Shown here piece after piece: positions 1-10,800 of a DNA stretch of 64,000 bases; position 1 is the first letter of the stretch; every line of letters begins with the position of its first letter. Source of the stretch: Monosporascus cannonballus. Lineage: Eukaryota; Ascomycota; Sordariomycetes; Xylariales. The stretch is from positions 124,001 to 188,000 of the forward strand of contig QJNS01000123.1 in the NCBI GenBank assembly GCA_004154925.1, given 5' to 3'. The position numbers and the translations under genes were made by a program. The notes under the pieces are model-generated. The model did no database searches and had not been told where the DNA came from. It saw only the letters and a program-made list of their open reading frames with translations.

Positions 1-177
1 TATACCGTACTCTATGTTGCCGTCATTGTTCCCTTGCAGGGAAGCATACTAATGTGAATCTTTACAAATAATAGTTAACTACTTCGTATATTTGTATGCA
101 TGGTCATTCAGAAAAACCGCCTTGCCTAAAGATGGCGTTGGGGAATGCTCTAGGTTAGTGGCACCCCACTTCTCTGC

Positions 178-185
178 TATAAAAG
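178..185 (+). promoter_or_regulatory. TATA box of the dehydrogenase gene
   Basis: The octamer TATAAAAG lies 211 bases upstream of the preferred start codon at 389, which leaves room for a 5' leader of roughly 150 bases or more. It is the only good TATA match seen in this upstream region. Its use as a promoter is inferred. Confidence 0.5.
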
Positions 186-388
186 GAGCCAGATATCTCT
201 CGGAGGGCATCACGATCGCGATAATGCCCCGCGTCTAGCTAGCTGACCAATAAGGTTTTATTCGCCAACTCATGTTACACTTGGTCCGCTCGCTGGTAAT
301 GAGCTTTTTGGACTTCTCTTGCTCTCCGACAGCCCTATTATCGATCCCCCCTCCCCTTCGGCCTGTCAATCGAAGCCTCCTTCCCACA

Positions 389-1363
389 ATGGCCAATAGC
401 GACTCCGATGCAGCCGGGACGAAGAGCGTGGTGGTTACGGGAGGCGCTAGTGGTCTCGGCCTAGCTATGACTCGGCACTTCGCATCCCTGGGCTACGGGG
501 TGACCATCTTGGATGTGAATGAGGAGTCCGGGCTTGCCGTCGCGACGGAGGTTTCCCAACAGTACCCCCGAGCCATTGTGGCTTTCAAGAAATGCGATAT
601 CTCCTCGTGGCAGAACCAAGCCAGTGCTTTTAAGGAGGCTCATCAGCAGGCTGGCAGGATAGACATCGTCATGGCCAATGCCGGAATATCGGAGCAGGGC
701 AAGTCGAACCTAGCGGTATTGGACGTGGACGAGCCCTCAGAGCCGAGGTTAAGGATTCTCGACGTCAACCTGACGGGCACGATATACAGTGAGTCAAGTC
801 CGTTTTATAAATGGATGTATTGAGTCCGAAGCTCACACGCTTGCAGCTGTCAAACTCGCCATGCATTATATGCGGAAGAATACGCCCGACGTCGCGACGG
901 GCTCTCGCGGGTCCATAATATGCACGGCGTCAAACGCAGGGCTATATCCGTTCCCAACCTCACCGCTCTACGCGGTATCCAAGTTCGGGATCGTGGGTCT
1001 CGTGCGATCACTGGCGAGACCGCTGGAGTCGGCTGGCATACAGATCAATGCTCTGGCGCCGGCCGTGCTAGGTACACCCCGACCGCTCTGTAACCTTCGG
1101 TGTCATCTCTCGGGATAATGCGGGGTACTGACGTTAGCATAGAAACCGGTATCGCTCCGTCGAAGGATCTTTTCAAGCACATGGTCGTCACGCCCATCTC
1201 TACGCTGACCCGCGGAATCGCGCAGTTCACCGAGAACCCGAGCATCACCGGGGAGGTGGCTGAGATCCACGGAGAGAACGTGACTCTCCGCCCGCCTCAT
1301 GAATTTGTGGACGAGGAGAGCCGGGCCAACGCTGAGATGTTTTGGAAGCTTGGGTATGCTTAA
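389..1363 (+). CDS. Short-chain dehydrogenase/reductase (classical SDR), three exons
   Basis: Exons 389-788, 847-1071 and 1143-1363 join in frame to a complete protein of 281 residues. Introns 789-846 (GTGAGT...TTGCAG) and 1072-1142 (GTACAC...ATAG, branch site CTGAC at about 1128) are both GT-AG. It is a Rossmann-fold oxidoreductase: TGGASGLG at residues 17-24 binds the cofactor, and Asp42 after the second beta strand suggests NAD(H) rather than NADP(H). NAG is at 97-99, Asn127 is in the NLTG motif, and the catalytic Ser162, Tyr175 and Lys179 (YAVSK) are all present. The length is normal for a classical SDR. The substrate cannot be read from the sequence; the family includes alcohol, steroid and prostaglandin-type dehydrogenases. 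The ATG at 389 has A at -3 (CACAATGG). An in-frame ATG at 272 would add 39 residues but has a weak context. No damage is visible, so the gene escaped the RIP that affects the neighbouring block. Confidence 0.9.
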
Positions 1364-2608
1364 CTTCCTAAGTGTTCGGAAATTGATGGGTAGGAGGAGG
1401 CGAAACCGAATAATGCGCGAGGCAGGTGGGTGCGTCGGAGGAGTCCAATAGATACGGCTAGCGTAGGATTCAGGGGTCCGCCTATGCCCCAAGTTTGATT
1501 TTGATGTGAAGTGGCGTTCCGGCCTGGGGCTAGATTTCTTTAGGCACCATTATACTTTCCAACTGTTCCCTTGTTTCAGCACTCTGACTCGTGTTTGGGC
1601 TTACCAGTAAAGTTATAGCGATGCCGATCGTACTACTGCCTGTTGCTCTTGCAGTCCATTTGGCAGCCTCAATTCGGCCCCTTTTCGATTAGGGTGGGCC
1701 CGCGGCATGACTTTATCTCTTCTCCTGCATAGGATCGCTTAATTGCTATCGCGAACTGGGCACCTTAAGTATTATTACGCCGTGTCTATTATTCATTTCT
1801 ATTTTAACCCCGCAGAAACCGACGTTAGTATTACAGTCCGCCGGTTTCCGCCACTAGCGAGGGCCACCTCTATTACCCGCGGTGTCCCGACAGGCAAAAT
1901 TTGTAGTAGAACCCATTTTAGGGGCTTGTTAATCTTCCAATGCGTTCTCTGCGTCGGTCTTACACCTCATAACTTCATCAATCAGGGTCGTAGACTCTGG
2001 TGCCACCTCACCTTTGCCACTCTGCCCATTTGCATTGTTATCTGGGATCGTCGGCCACTATCTCCGGCAGTGAAAGAAGAAAGCCCTGTTGCAGATGTGA
2101 ACTCCCCGGCCCCGGACTGGAAAGTGGGCTCCGAGATTTATTATCCGAAAGCCGCTGGATGTCAGTTGCCTTCTATGAGACTGCGTAGGTCCTCAGAAAA
2201 TGTTCTAAGTAGCTGTGCAGGGAGGCTGAGTCACCTTAGGGCTCATGTCACCATCGTTCCGCCGGCCGTAGTTAGATACTAAGTTGAGAGTCCTCCGACT
2301 CGGGCGGGTGCCTAAGTGTACGCACCTGCGCTTACCCAATTCGACTTACATCCAGCTGCCCTCCGCAGGAGCAAGAATATAGTGTTCCAAACAAAGGGTG
2401 ACGGCCAGGCGTGGAAAACAGCAAATTTCGCGTCCGGATATATATAAGACCAAAGGAGGCTTTCCATTACGATGAAACTCAGCAAGTTGCTAGAGCATAT
2501 ACAATGTATGCGAATCAAAGTTCGAGTCTATTACACCTTGCGCGATGATTACACCACCAAAGTGATACGTACAGTCCTTGAGAAACCAATGCGCCTAATT
2601 CCCCTAGT
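1364..2608. other. Intergenic region, no supported gene
   Basis: This holds the two 3' ends of the convergent dehydrogenase and protease genes. One frame is open on the plus strand from 1743 to 2282, but it begins at a TTG, matches no family I recognise and has no splice context, so it is not called. Composition is ordinary and there is no sign of RIP. Confidence 0.6.
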
Positions 2609-4283
2609 CTATGCAAACCTACTCCATGTAACAGCACCAAGCAACACGAGTGCTACATTGAACCCCTCGCAGGCCGCGGACGCCGACACCGAGTTCTCAC
2701 GATCCTCATGAAATCCATTGCTCGCACCGTAGGTCGGCGGGTTCGGCGAGCCCGTGCCCCAGATGGAGTCCTGATTGGGAGCCACAGTTGCCGAAGGGAT
2801 GCGGGCGCCGCTGCCTTCGAAGGGGACGACGTTGGAGCCGGTGGCGTTGAAATCGGTAACCGCCATTCCGATCTCATTGTTGTATAGGTCATAAACGACA
2901 TAGGCAGATCTCAAGAAGGTGTCTCCCAGCAGGTACGGTTCGGAGCTGGAACTCTGGACGCCGAAACGACAAGCCTCCTGTCCCTCGTACGGCCCGAACT
3001 CGAACAGAGGTTGGTTCTCGCCGAGGGTGAGCGGCAGGACGAGTTCGTCCATAGTCAAATTGATCACCGGGCCCCCGGGTCCGGCGAACCCGAACGAGAA
3101 GTATCCCGTGCTGGTCGCTCGGCTGCAGGGAATTATGGCCCCGCCGACGTCGTTAGAGTAGAGAGCACCTACTTCCTCCCATATCTGCGACACCAGGTCC
3201 GTTGGCAGGTAGCTTAGGGTGGTCCCGGAGTCGAGGACGACCGAGATCGGAAGTTCTTTAGAAGATAGGGCGTCGCTGCCGGAATCAGAGATGGCCCGCA
3301 CTGACGTCAGGGCGACGCGGAACGACGTGAACCCCCCGGTTCTCGGGTCCACATAGATGTTGATACGGGTCAGATCGCCCTTGTACTTCTCGGTATCTAT
3401 CCCGCCGAAGAGGATGTTTCCGGTGCTGGCATCCAGGTCGTTGAGCCACAGGCTGTACGCTATCGTGGTTATAAGACCCTCATGTTGCATCCGTATCGGC
3501 AAGTTGGGGTATATGAAATGTTTGGTCGCCTCACTGGAGCATTCGGAGTCAGTAATTGTCCGTCCCGCTTAGTCAAGCGAAAAGCAAGGAGTCATAAGAC
3601 AGGCTTAGGGAGCCGAACCCCTGAAAAATCCCATCCGGGAAACTGCACACACGAACTAGAAAACAAGGTGGGAGAAAGACTCCAGATATTACTTACTTAA
3701 GGGCGTATCCGACGCCCACAATCCCGTACGGGATGTTCGTTTCCAGGCCTAGACCTATGGTCATGTCGGGTATGGCGGCGTCGCCGATCTCGAAGACGTC
3801 GGTAAAGTAGTCGCCATTGGCTTTACTGCCGTCGACGTAGGTGATGCTGAAATCACCCTTGCCAGCATCCTCGAATGACGAAGAATCCCCGGCGGAATCT
3901 GCGCGCCGAGAGGCGGGTCAGCCGGGACTCACCTAAGAAGTCAACACGGTGTGCACATCAAGGCACTTACAAGAACCGAGCACGCAGCCCCTCGAGGAGC
4001 TGCTTTTCGTACATATGCCCGAACTGGTGGCGGGCACCCAGGTGTCGCTGCTCCCAGTATCCAACTGTAATGTAACATCCTGGCCCGGTGTGCCTATCTT
4101 GCAGGTGGTAAAGTAACCGCCGTTCAATTTATCATTGGTGACGACTTCTTCGATACTGCGGGCCTGCCGCGCACCGAGCTCTAGCCCTAGACGCCCCCCT
4201 CTCGCGATGTCCCACTGGACAACTTGGGCATTGGTGAAAGAGGCTAACAGCGAACATACTATGAACCTCATTCGGTTTCCCAT
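2609..4283 (-). CDS. Secreted, probably GPI-anchored pepsin-like aspartic protease (yapsin/OpsB type), three exons
   Basis: Exons 4283-3971, 3898-3697 and 3533-2609 (minus strand) give a 479-residue protein. Introns 3899-3970 (GTAAGT...GCAG) and 3534-3696 (GTAAGT...CCAG, branch CTGAC) keep the frame and restore the expected family continuity (VGYALNEATK). The protein hydrolyses peptide bonds using two aspartates: DTGSSDTW with Asp75 and DSGTTLSY with Asp273 are both intact. A hydrophobic start (about residues 5-19, ending near FTNAQ) is a probable signal peptide. The C-terminus has a small-residue stretch (SASAACEG) followed by a hydrophobic tail ending SRFA, typical of a GPI-attachment signal, so the enzyme is probably anchored at the plasma membrane or wall. 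In yapsins and OpsB-like enzymes such proteases process or shed cell-surface proteins. Met5 (4271) is an alternative start. The gene is convergent with the dehydrogenase and shows no RIP damage. Confidence 0.9.
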
Positions 4284-5151
4284 CTTTTTTGCTTTTCCAG
4301 GGATACGATCCTATCTAGAGTAGCGAGCTGAACATGAAAATGGGAAGCGTCAGCAAGGGGTGGTAAGGGAGTCGTCAGCACGTGATGGGAGTATCCGTAA
4401 ACTTTGGAATTTGAATGGTTATTGTCTTATATGGTGTGTTTTCAGATGACAACACTGGACTGAGTGAATGGGGCAAACTAAGGAACGGATGAATACAACA
4501 AGGTTGTGTCAACTAGGTGCGTATGAGAGACACAAGGCGAAAAATAAAAGACGCTTCGCTGAGCGGATTTGTTCGGATTGCGAGGAAGAAAGCAGAGGTA
4601 CCGACCACAAAGGTTGAGCTGCGGCCTACCGACGATGACCAAGCCTGGGCTCGGGCCAGCCGAACAATTGATGTCATTGATAGCCCCAAAAGACCACAAG
4701 GCGAAGGAGATATCCTTTTTTGATTGTCCATCAGCCCTTCCCTCAGAATCACTCGAAGCTAAGCCATAGTATTAATGAATAGTAGAAGGCCTATTGATAT
4801 GCATGGAGGTGGTTCAGTCGGTCGATTTAGAGGTATGTAGGAAGTATAAGCCTGCACAAAAAGTGGCAATATGAGAAGGGAGTACAGAAAATTCAAATAT
4901 CAAATGCCTCATAACTAATAATCTCTAGTGCGTTCATATTTCCTTATCCCCTAAGGCTAGGAGGCATTCGTAAGCCAGATAGGTACGTTCACGATGAACT
5001 CAGGTGCCTAGGGGAGACGTGAGGCATCTATTTCACATCGAGTCTGTCAGCTATATACATCTAAAAAGTAAACTTGTCCGCAAGAAAAACACCTGCCCAA
5101 TGGCAGAGTTGTGTGCAGGGAGATTGTCGTGCGTGAGTCCCAGTGGCCCAG
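4284..5151. other. Protease upstream region and junction to the transposon block
   Basis: No convincing gene is visible. Short overlapping open frames on both strands around 4478-4769 match no recognised family and look fortuitous. Composition stays ordinary up to the CCCAG target site at 5147-5151, where it becomes AT-rich abruptly. The protease promoter must lie in the left part of this stretch. Confidence 0.55.
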
Positions 5152-5569
5152 TGTGACGGCTAGGCGGTTTAACCAACTATTAAACCTTAGTCGTACGGGT
5201 TTATGTTGGCAAAAGTATCGTGGGAATCTGAATAATAAATACAGTAATTATATTACGTCTCGTAATTCTAAAAATGGCTTAAGTAACGATATTATATTAT
5301 AAGCTGATATTATTTAAGTTATGGAAATAATAAGCATATATATTTTATCTTAACTTGAAATATTTTAGATTAATTTAAAAATATTTAATTAATTAAATTC
5401 TTTTAAGCTTTTTTAAGTTTTTTCTAGCTTAATTAACTTAATATTCTTAAGCTAATAATAACGTTTAAGCCTTATTAAGCCGATTACGTAACTTTTTAGC
5501 GTAGGTCGGGGCTAGATTTTCCTAAAGGCCCGACCGTCCGTAAAGGGCTAAGACCGTTAAGTTATAATA
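5152..5569 (-). repeat. 3' LTR of element E
   Basis: 418 bp. On the minus strand it runs from a mutated TGTTATGACC-type start to CCGTCACA. It carries the palindrome TTACGTAA at 5484-5491. It is 66 bp longer than its partner at 32551-32902, apparently by an AT-rich internal indel. Confidence 0.88.
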
Positions 5570-5699
5570 CGATCTCCTTTTTTTCAGGATCTTTATCCCT
5601 AAAGATCAAATTATTTATTCGTCGGTTTTTAATAAATAATTTTCCTTTTTTTATATTTATTATATAAGCTCGTATCGAAAAATATTATTTTTATAAATA

Positions 5700-6256
5700 T
5701 ATTAACGTTTTAATTTTTTAAGAACGTATTAATCGCTTTAAGTTTATTATGTTATTAATTTCTTTTTATTTGTATTATAAATTTAAAAACAAAATTTATA
5801 AAAAGTATTATGATTCGGGAAAATATGTACGTTATATTAAATACAGAAATTATTATAGCTTTTTTAATTTTTTTCGAATTTGAACATAATAAATTTATTA
5901 GAATATAAAATCGCCTAGAATTAAAAAAATATATTGCTAAAAAAGAATTGCTAAAAACTTAATAACGTTTAAATAAATTATTTGGCCGTTTAAGCCGTTT
6001 ACGAAAACAGAAAAAACTTTTTCGTAACCGTAATATCGAGATGTTTCGTCGAAATATTAAAAGTATAAAGGCCATGGAAAAGTTTGAGCGTTTCGAAAAG
6101 GAATAGGAGCAGTTGGAGACCGCCGTCACGGCTGCTACGTTAGCGTAGGCCGCGGCCGATTAGCCCGATATCCCGGTTACTAACTGGTCAGCTATTAACT
6201 GGGACGCGCTCGTTGTTGCTGGTAAAAATTCTTTAACAGGCGCTGGGCGCTAATAA
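5700..6256 (+). pseudogene. Accessory antisense gene of element E, Zn2Cys6-like with all six ligands lost
   Basis: A degenerate reading frame runs opposite to E gag-pol, between the 3' LTR and the pol end; the coordinates are approximate. The segment translated at about 5767-5850 shows tyrosines spaced Y-x2-Y-x6-Y-x8-Y-x2-Y-x6-Y. This matches the CX2CX6CX9CX2CX7C array of the D copy, as expected if every TGY codon became TAY. Downstream comes a charged, Arg/Lys/Glu-rich region typical of a coiled coil, then a tail with INWDALVV and SLTGAGR shared with the D copy. Several in-frame stops are single C to T changes. It is non-functional. The spacing match is seen directly; descent from a GAL4-type zinc cluster is inferred. 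Confidence 0.65.
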
Positions 6257-6862
6257 GATTTTTGGCTGGTTACTAGATGTTTTCGGAATTTGGGTATTTT
6301 TTCCACTTAATTAAGTATTAAGTAAATCCGTTTTATTTTCGTATATCGAAAGTTTTTTTTTTACGTAAATTTATTTATTTTGTATTTTTATATCGTTTTA
6401 TACCCTATATATTTTAATTATATCTATTATTAATTTAAATTAAAAATATTAACAATTAAATAAAATTTAATTTTTAGTAAAACTTTAATTAATAATTATT
6501 TTCTAAGATTTTTTTAATAATTTTATATAGACCGATATATTTGAAATCGAGCTTTTTATTAGGTCGTTTTTTTAAATATTTTTTATAACAAGCAAAATTA
6601 ATTTCCTTTTTTTGAAAAATAATTCTTTTAACCTTTTCTGGTTATAATACTTATTTATTTAATTTTGTATAAATTCTAGTTCTGGTTTTATTTTCTAATA
6701 TAATTATCGTAATTGTTTTAACGTAAAAATTATTTTAATATTAATTGGACCGTTATCGCGTATTTTTTTATAAAGTTTTGAAATAAACCTAAAATTTGCG
6801 TTTATTAGTGTTATTTTGATATTTTCGTAATAGCTGGTATTATAAATTAGTTATACGATTAG
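6257..6862 (-). pseudogene. Element E pol, C-terminal fragment (integrase end and chromodomain)
   Basis: Minus-strand sequence corresponds to the part of element D at about 22908-23500: the end of integrase and the chromodomain-bearing tail. It is interrupted at 6858-6862 (ATTAG) by element H and resumes at 14006. Stops and RIP changes are frequent. Confidence 0.7.
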
Positions 6863-6922
6863 TGTTACGGCCTTATCTACCGTAACAGCTTTTATACGGC
6901 TGTAAACATTAGGATGATTGCT

Positions 6923-7353
6923 TGTAACGAACCTGTCATATATCCACCTGGAGGTATGAGCAATATCCGAAAAGGGTCTTGATTTGCAGGTAACAATAGG
7001 GCGAAAAATAATTCAGTATGTTTGTTAAGGAAATTTTAAGGTATTTCTTTTTTAATTAAAGAACGGTACAGTTGTTTTTAATTAAGAGCTTAGATTAATA
7101 ACTAAGGAACGAAAAATTAAGTAGGTGGTTATTTATATAAAAAACCTAAACCTTATATATCCTTCTTATTTTTTATGTTTTTTATGGTTTCTGGGGATCT
7201 CGAGAAACCATGGTGTTTGTCGTCCACGAATTTCCTGGTATCTTTGGAGATTGATAAAAACCTAAGGTTTATCCGATGGAAGGTGGAGATCCCGAATGTT
7301 TCCAACTTCCTGGGCTTCCTTTGGGCCTAATAAAATCCTTTTTAAACGTAATA
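6923..7353 (-). repeat. 3' LTR of element F
   Basis: 431 bp, paired with 13500-13931. It shares its first half, including the CCACCTGGAGGTATGAGC region, with the LTRs of element G. The remainder is specific to F. Confidence 0.88.
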
Positions 7354-7444
7354 TTATTCCTTTTTTTCCAGGATTTTTGTCCCCAAAAATAGAAAAAGTA
7401 AATCCTTAACTTTTTTTTTTTGCGTTATAGCATTATATTTAATT

Positions 7445-7847
7445 ATGTCGGATAAATTTCGAAAACGTATTAAATTTTCCATTGAAAGTCGTTACGAACT
7501 GATTAAATCGATTTCTTAGTTTGGTTTCGAAATTATGCCGTATACGCGTTATTTCGAAAAAAAGCTTTTTTGCAAAATATTGGAAGGTTGAAGGAATTAT
7601 TAGAATTATTTGGCGGCCAATGTTTAATTCTATGATAAAAACCATATTTCGTTTTTATTGCTTAAAAACATCCGGGCCGAAAAATTCCGGATAAACCGAA
7701 AAAAACGTTTAGTTATTTAATAATTTCAAAAATTGTTTAATCGTATTATTCGGTTAAATAATTAATTTAAGTAAGGAACCATTATCGTTTGCGATTTTGG
7801 CCGTATTGGAGATAGTCGGTCAGGATTTTGGCAGTAAAACGTCTTAA
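7445..7847 (+). pseudogene. Accessory antisense gene of element F, Zn2Cys6-like, broken
   Basis: It starts at an ATG at 7445 (MSDKFRKR) and ends with a tail VGQDFGSKTS that matches the G copy (VGQDSGGKTS, stop at 46197-46199). The frame is not continuous, so at least one indel is present. The metal-binding segment reads Y-x2-Y-x6-C-x8-Y-x2-Y-x7-Y, with five of six ligand positions changed from Cys to Tyr. In-frame stops are RIP-type. The original product was probably a zinc-cluster/coiled-coil protein of about 200 residues. Confidence 0.7.
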
Positions 7848-10800
7848 TTAGGTTTATCGTATTTGTTAAATAATTAAATAGTTTTTACGTATTTTTTTAT
7901 GTAAGTATTTTTCTTATTTAATTAAGTATTGGATTTTATTTTTAATTATTTTAAAATTTAATATTCGTTTAATTTCGTATTTGTTAAAATTTTTTTCGAA
8001 TTTTAAGTTTGTTTTTAATAAGGCGTTTTTGGGTATTAATTTAAGTAAAGAAATATGGAAAATAAGATATATCTTTATGTTTTTGGATAATAACAGTTTG
8101 TAATTAATTTTGGAAATAATTTCGTTAACTTTAAATGGTCCAAATTTTTTAAAATTAAGTTTATTGTTAAGTTTTTTTGTTTTGATTTATAAAATGTTCG
8201 AAATTACGTTTTATTTTTGGCGTAACAGGTAAATTTTATTTCCTTTTGTTAAAATTAATCTTTTAATTTTTTTATTATAATATTGGGTTATCCGTTGTTA
8301 AAAAAATTGTAATTTATTTTGAAAATGGGCCTAGATTATTTTAATTTTTGTAATTAATATTTTTGTTTTTGGGGTAATCGTAATAATTTTTGGTGCTTTA
8401 TTAAACGGTTATTTAAATCGTTTTATTTTTATATTATGTCCGTATATAATTATATAAAGAAATACGCCCATATTTTTATTAATTAATATGTTATAAGCGA
8501 TTTATGCTAATAGTAAAAGTTTTATTTAGTTATTTTGCTAATAATTAATATAATTTCGCAAATATTATTTTAAAGTTTGGTTTAATCTTTCGGTTTGGTT
8601 ATCCGTTTAGGGATAATACGTTATTAAAAACTTGAGTTTAATATTAATTTGTTTAAAAAAGTTAATACCAAATTTTAAAATAAATAACATATTTCGGTTT
8701 AAAACGATTTTTTTAAATATTTTATATTTATTAAGGTATTATTTGATAAAGGTATAGGCTAATTATTTTGCTATTATATTTTTTAAAAAGTAAAAAGTAT
8801 TTATATTCTGTCGTATTCGATTTTAATAATTGGGTTTTTAGATAAAGGTAAATTAATAATAAAATCCTAAGTTATGGTATTCCATATTTTGTTAGGAATG
8901 TCGGTAAATTATAATAGCCCGTAAGGCTTATGGCGTACTGCCTTAGTTTTGTTATAAACGTTATAATTTTTAATGGTTATTTTAACCATACGGCGTAACT
9001 TAAGGAAATCGTATTTTTCTTGCAGCCGTTAAATAATTTTAAAGATTTTTTAATATCTATATAATAGGTTTTTATGGAATTCCTTTACGAATTATTTTTA
9101 TTAATTTTTAAAAATATAAATTTTGCTATAATACAATAATTAATTTTTAGGTTATCCTTTTAGCTGTTAGATTTCTTTTTATTTTTTTACATCGTAAAAA
9201 TTCCGGAACCGTATTAAGAATTCGGTAATTGGTTTTTTTATTATCTTATACAAATATATAATTTTATTTTTATTATATTATAATATTTATATGTTTTTTT
9301 TGGGAATTTTAGAATCGTAATTTCCTTTGCGATTAAAAATATCCGTTTAGATATTTTTTTTTTCTTTTAATATAATGTATTTTAAAATTAAATCTGGACA
9401 AAAAAATCCATTATTTTTTATATCGTTTATTTAACTTTTGGGCTTTTATAAATTACGTAAAATTTTTATAATTAACGTAAATATTAAAAGGTTTTTTTAT
9501 TCCGTTAAAAAGGTTTTTATTTTTTAAAAGTATTAATAATTATTAATAATTCTTTGTCGTAAATCTGGTATCTGAATTTTATATTTCGAAATACTTTAAA
9601 ATAATATGTTATTAGGTATTATTTGCCGTTATTTTTTTGCTATTCTAAAATTGCGCTTAAGGTATATTTTAAAATATTTATCTTTAATTATTTCGTTTTG
9701 TTTGGATTTGGTATCCTTACGATAAATCCGTTAATAATTGCTTTTTTCAATTTCCGGAACGTTTTTTTTGTTTCCTTTAAAAACTTAAATTTTTTCTTAA
9801 CGTATTCCTTAGTAGTAAATTTCGTTAAAAACTTAATTATATTTTTATATTCCTTAATTAGGCCGCATACGTAATCCGTAAATCCTAAAATTTATCGGAT
9901 ATTTATAACGGTCGCCTTATTAAAAATAAACCAGTTTTTAATTGCTTTCAATTTAGAACATTAAATTTGAATTTATCCTGGTATAAAAGTAAATCCCAAA
10001 AAATTTAATTTCTAAGTATGCCATATACTTTTAATAAGGTTAATTCGAATATTAATTTCGTTCAAAGTTTTAAGTATTTGAACGATATGTTTTTTGTATT
10101 CCTTTAGGGTTTCGGAATAAATAAGGATATCGTCGAGATAGACAAATACGAATTTATCTAAGAATTATCGGAAGGTAATTATTATTAAGTTTTGGAAATT
10201 AGCGGAAGTATTAATAAATCCTATAGGCATTATTTTATATTCGTAAAATCCATATATTATCTTAAATATTATTTTTTAATTTTTTTTTGGCCATTTTGAT
10301 ACGGTAATAATTATTACGAAAATTAAATGCCGTAAACCATTTAGCTTTACTGGCATTTTTTTAAAATATTTATAAAAGTTAAAGAATATCCGTTTTTAAT
10401 CGTAATATTATTTAATTATTTATAGTCGATTATTTTTCGGTAAATAAGGTTTCTGTCCTTATTAATCCTTTATTTGTTATTTTTAGTTTTTGGTATTATA
10501 AGGATTGGATATTTAATAAAGGAATTGGAAAATGAAATATTTTTTTCAAATTTAATTATATATTCTTTTATAAAACTTTTAAGTTTTCTGGGTTTATGTA
10601 ATAAATTTTGTAAAATTTAAGATAATACCTTTTTTTAATAAATATCCGGTGGTTTTATTAACCGTATGGCGGTAATTCGTAATTTTCTTTATTTTTAAAT
10701 AATTTTTTAAATCCTTAATATTCCGGAAGTACCGTAAAGATCTAATTAGGAACCCGTATTTCCTTAATAACATAACAAATTTTTTAATTATTTTTATTTA

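Noticed and set aside
1743..2282. 179-codon open frame downstream of the dehydrogenase
   Set aside because: Starts at TTG, has no recognisable motif, no splice or promoter context, and a composition like intergenic DNA.
4478..4769. Overlapping frames on both strands next to the protease promoter
   Set aside because: Four mutually overlapping short frames with no motif; probably fortuitous.
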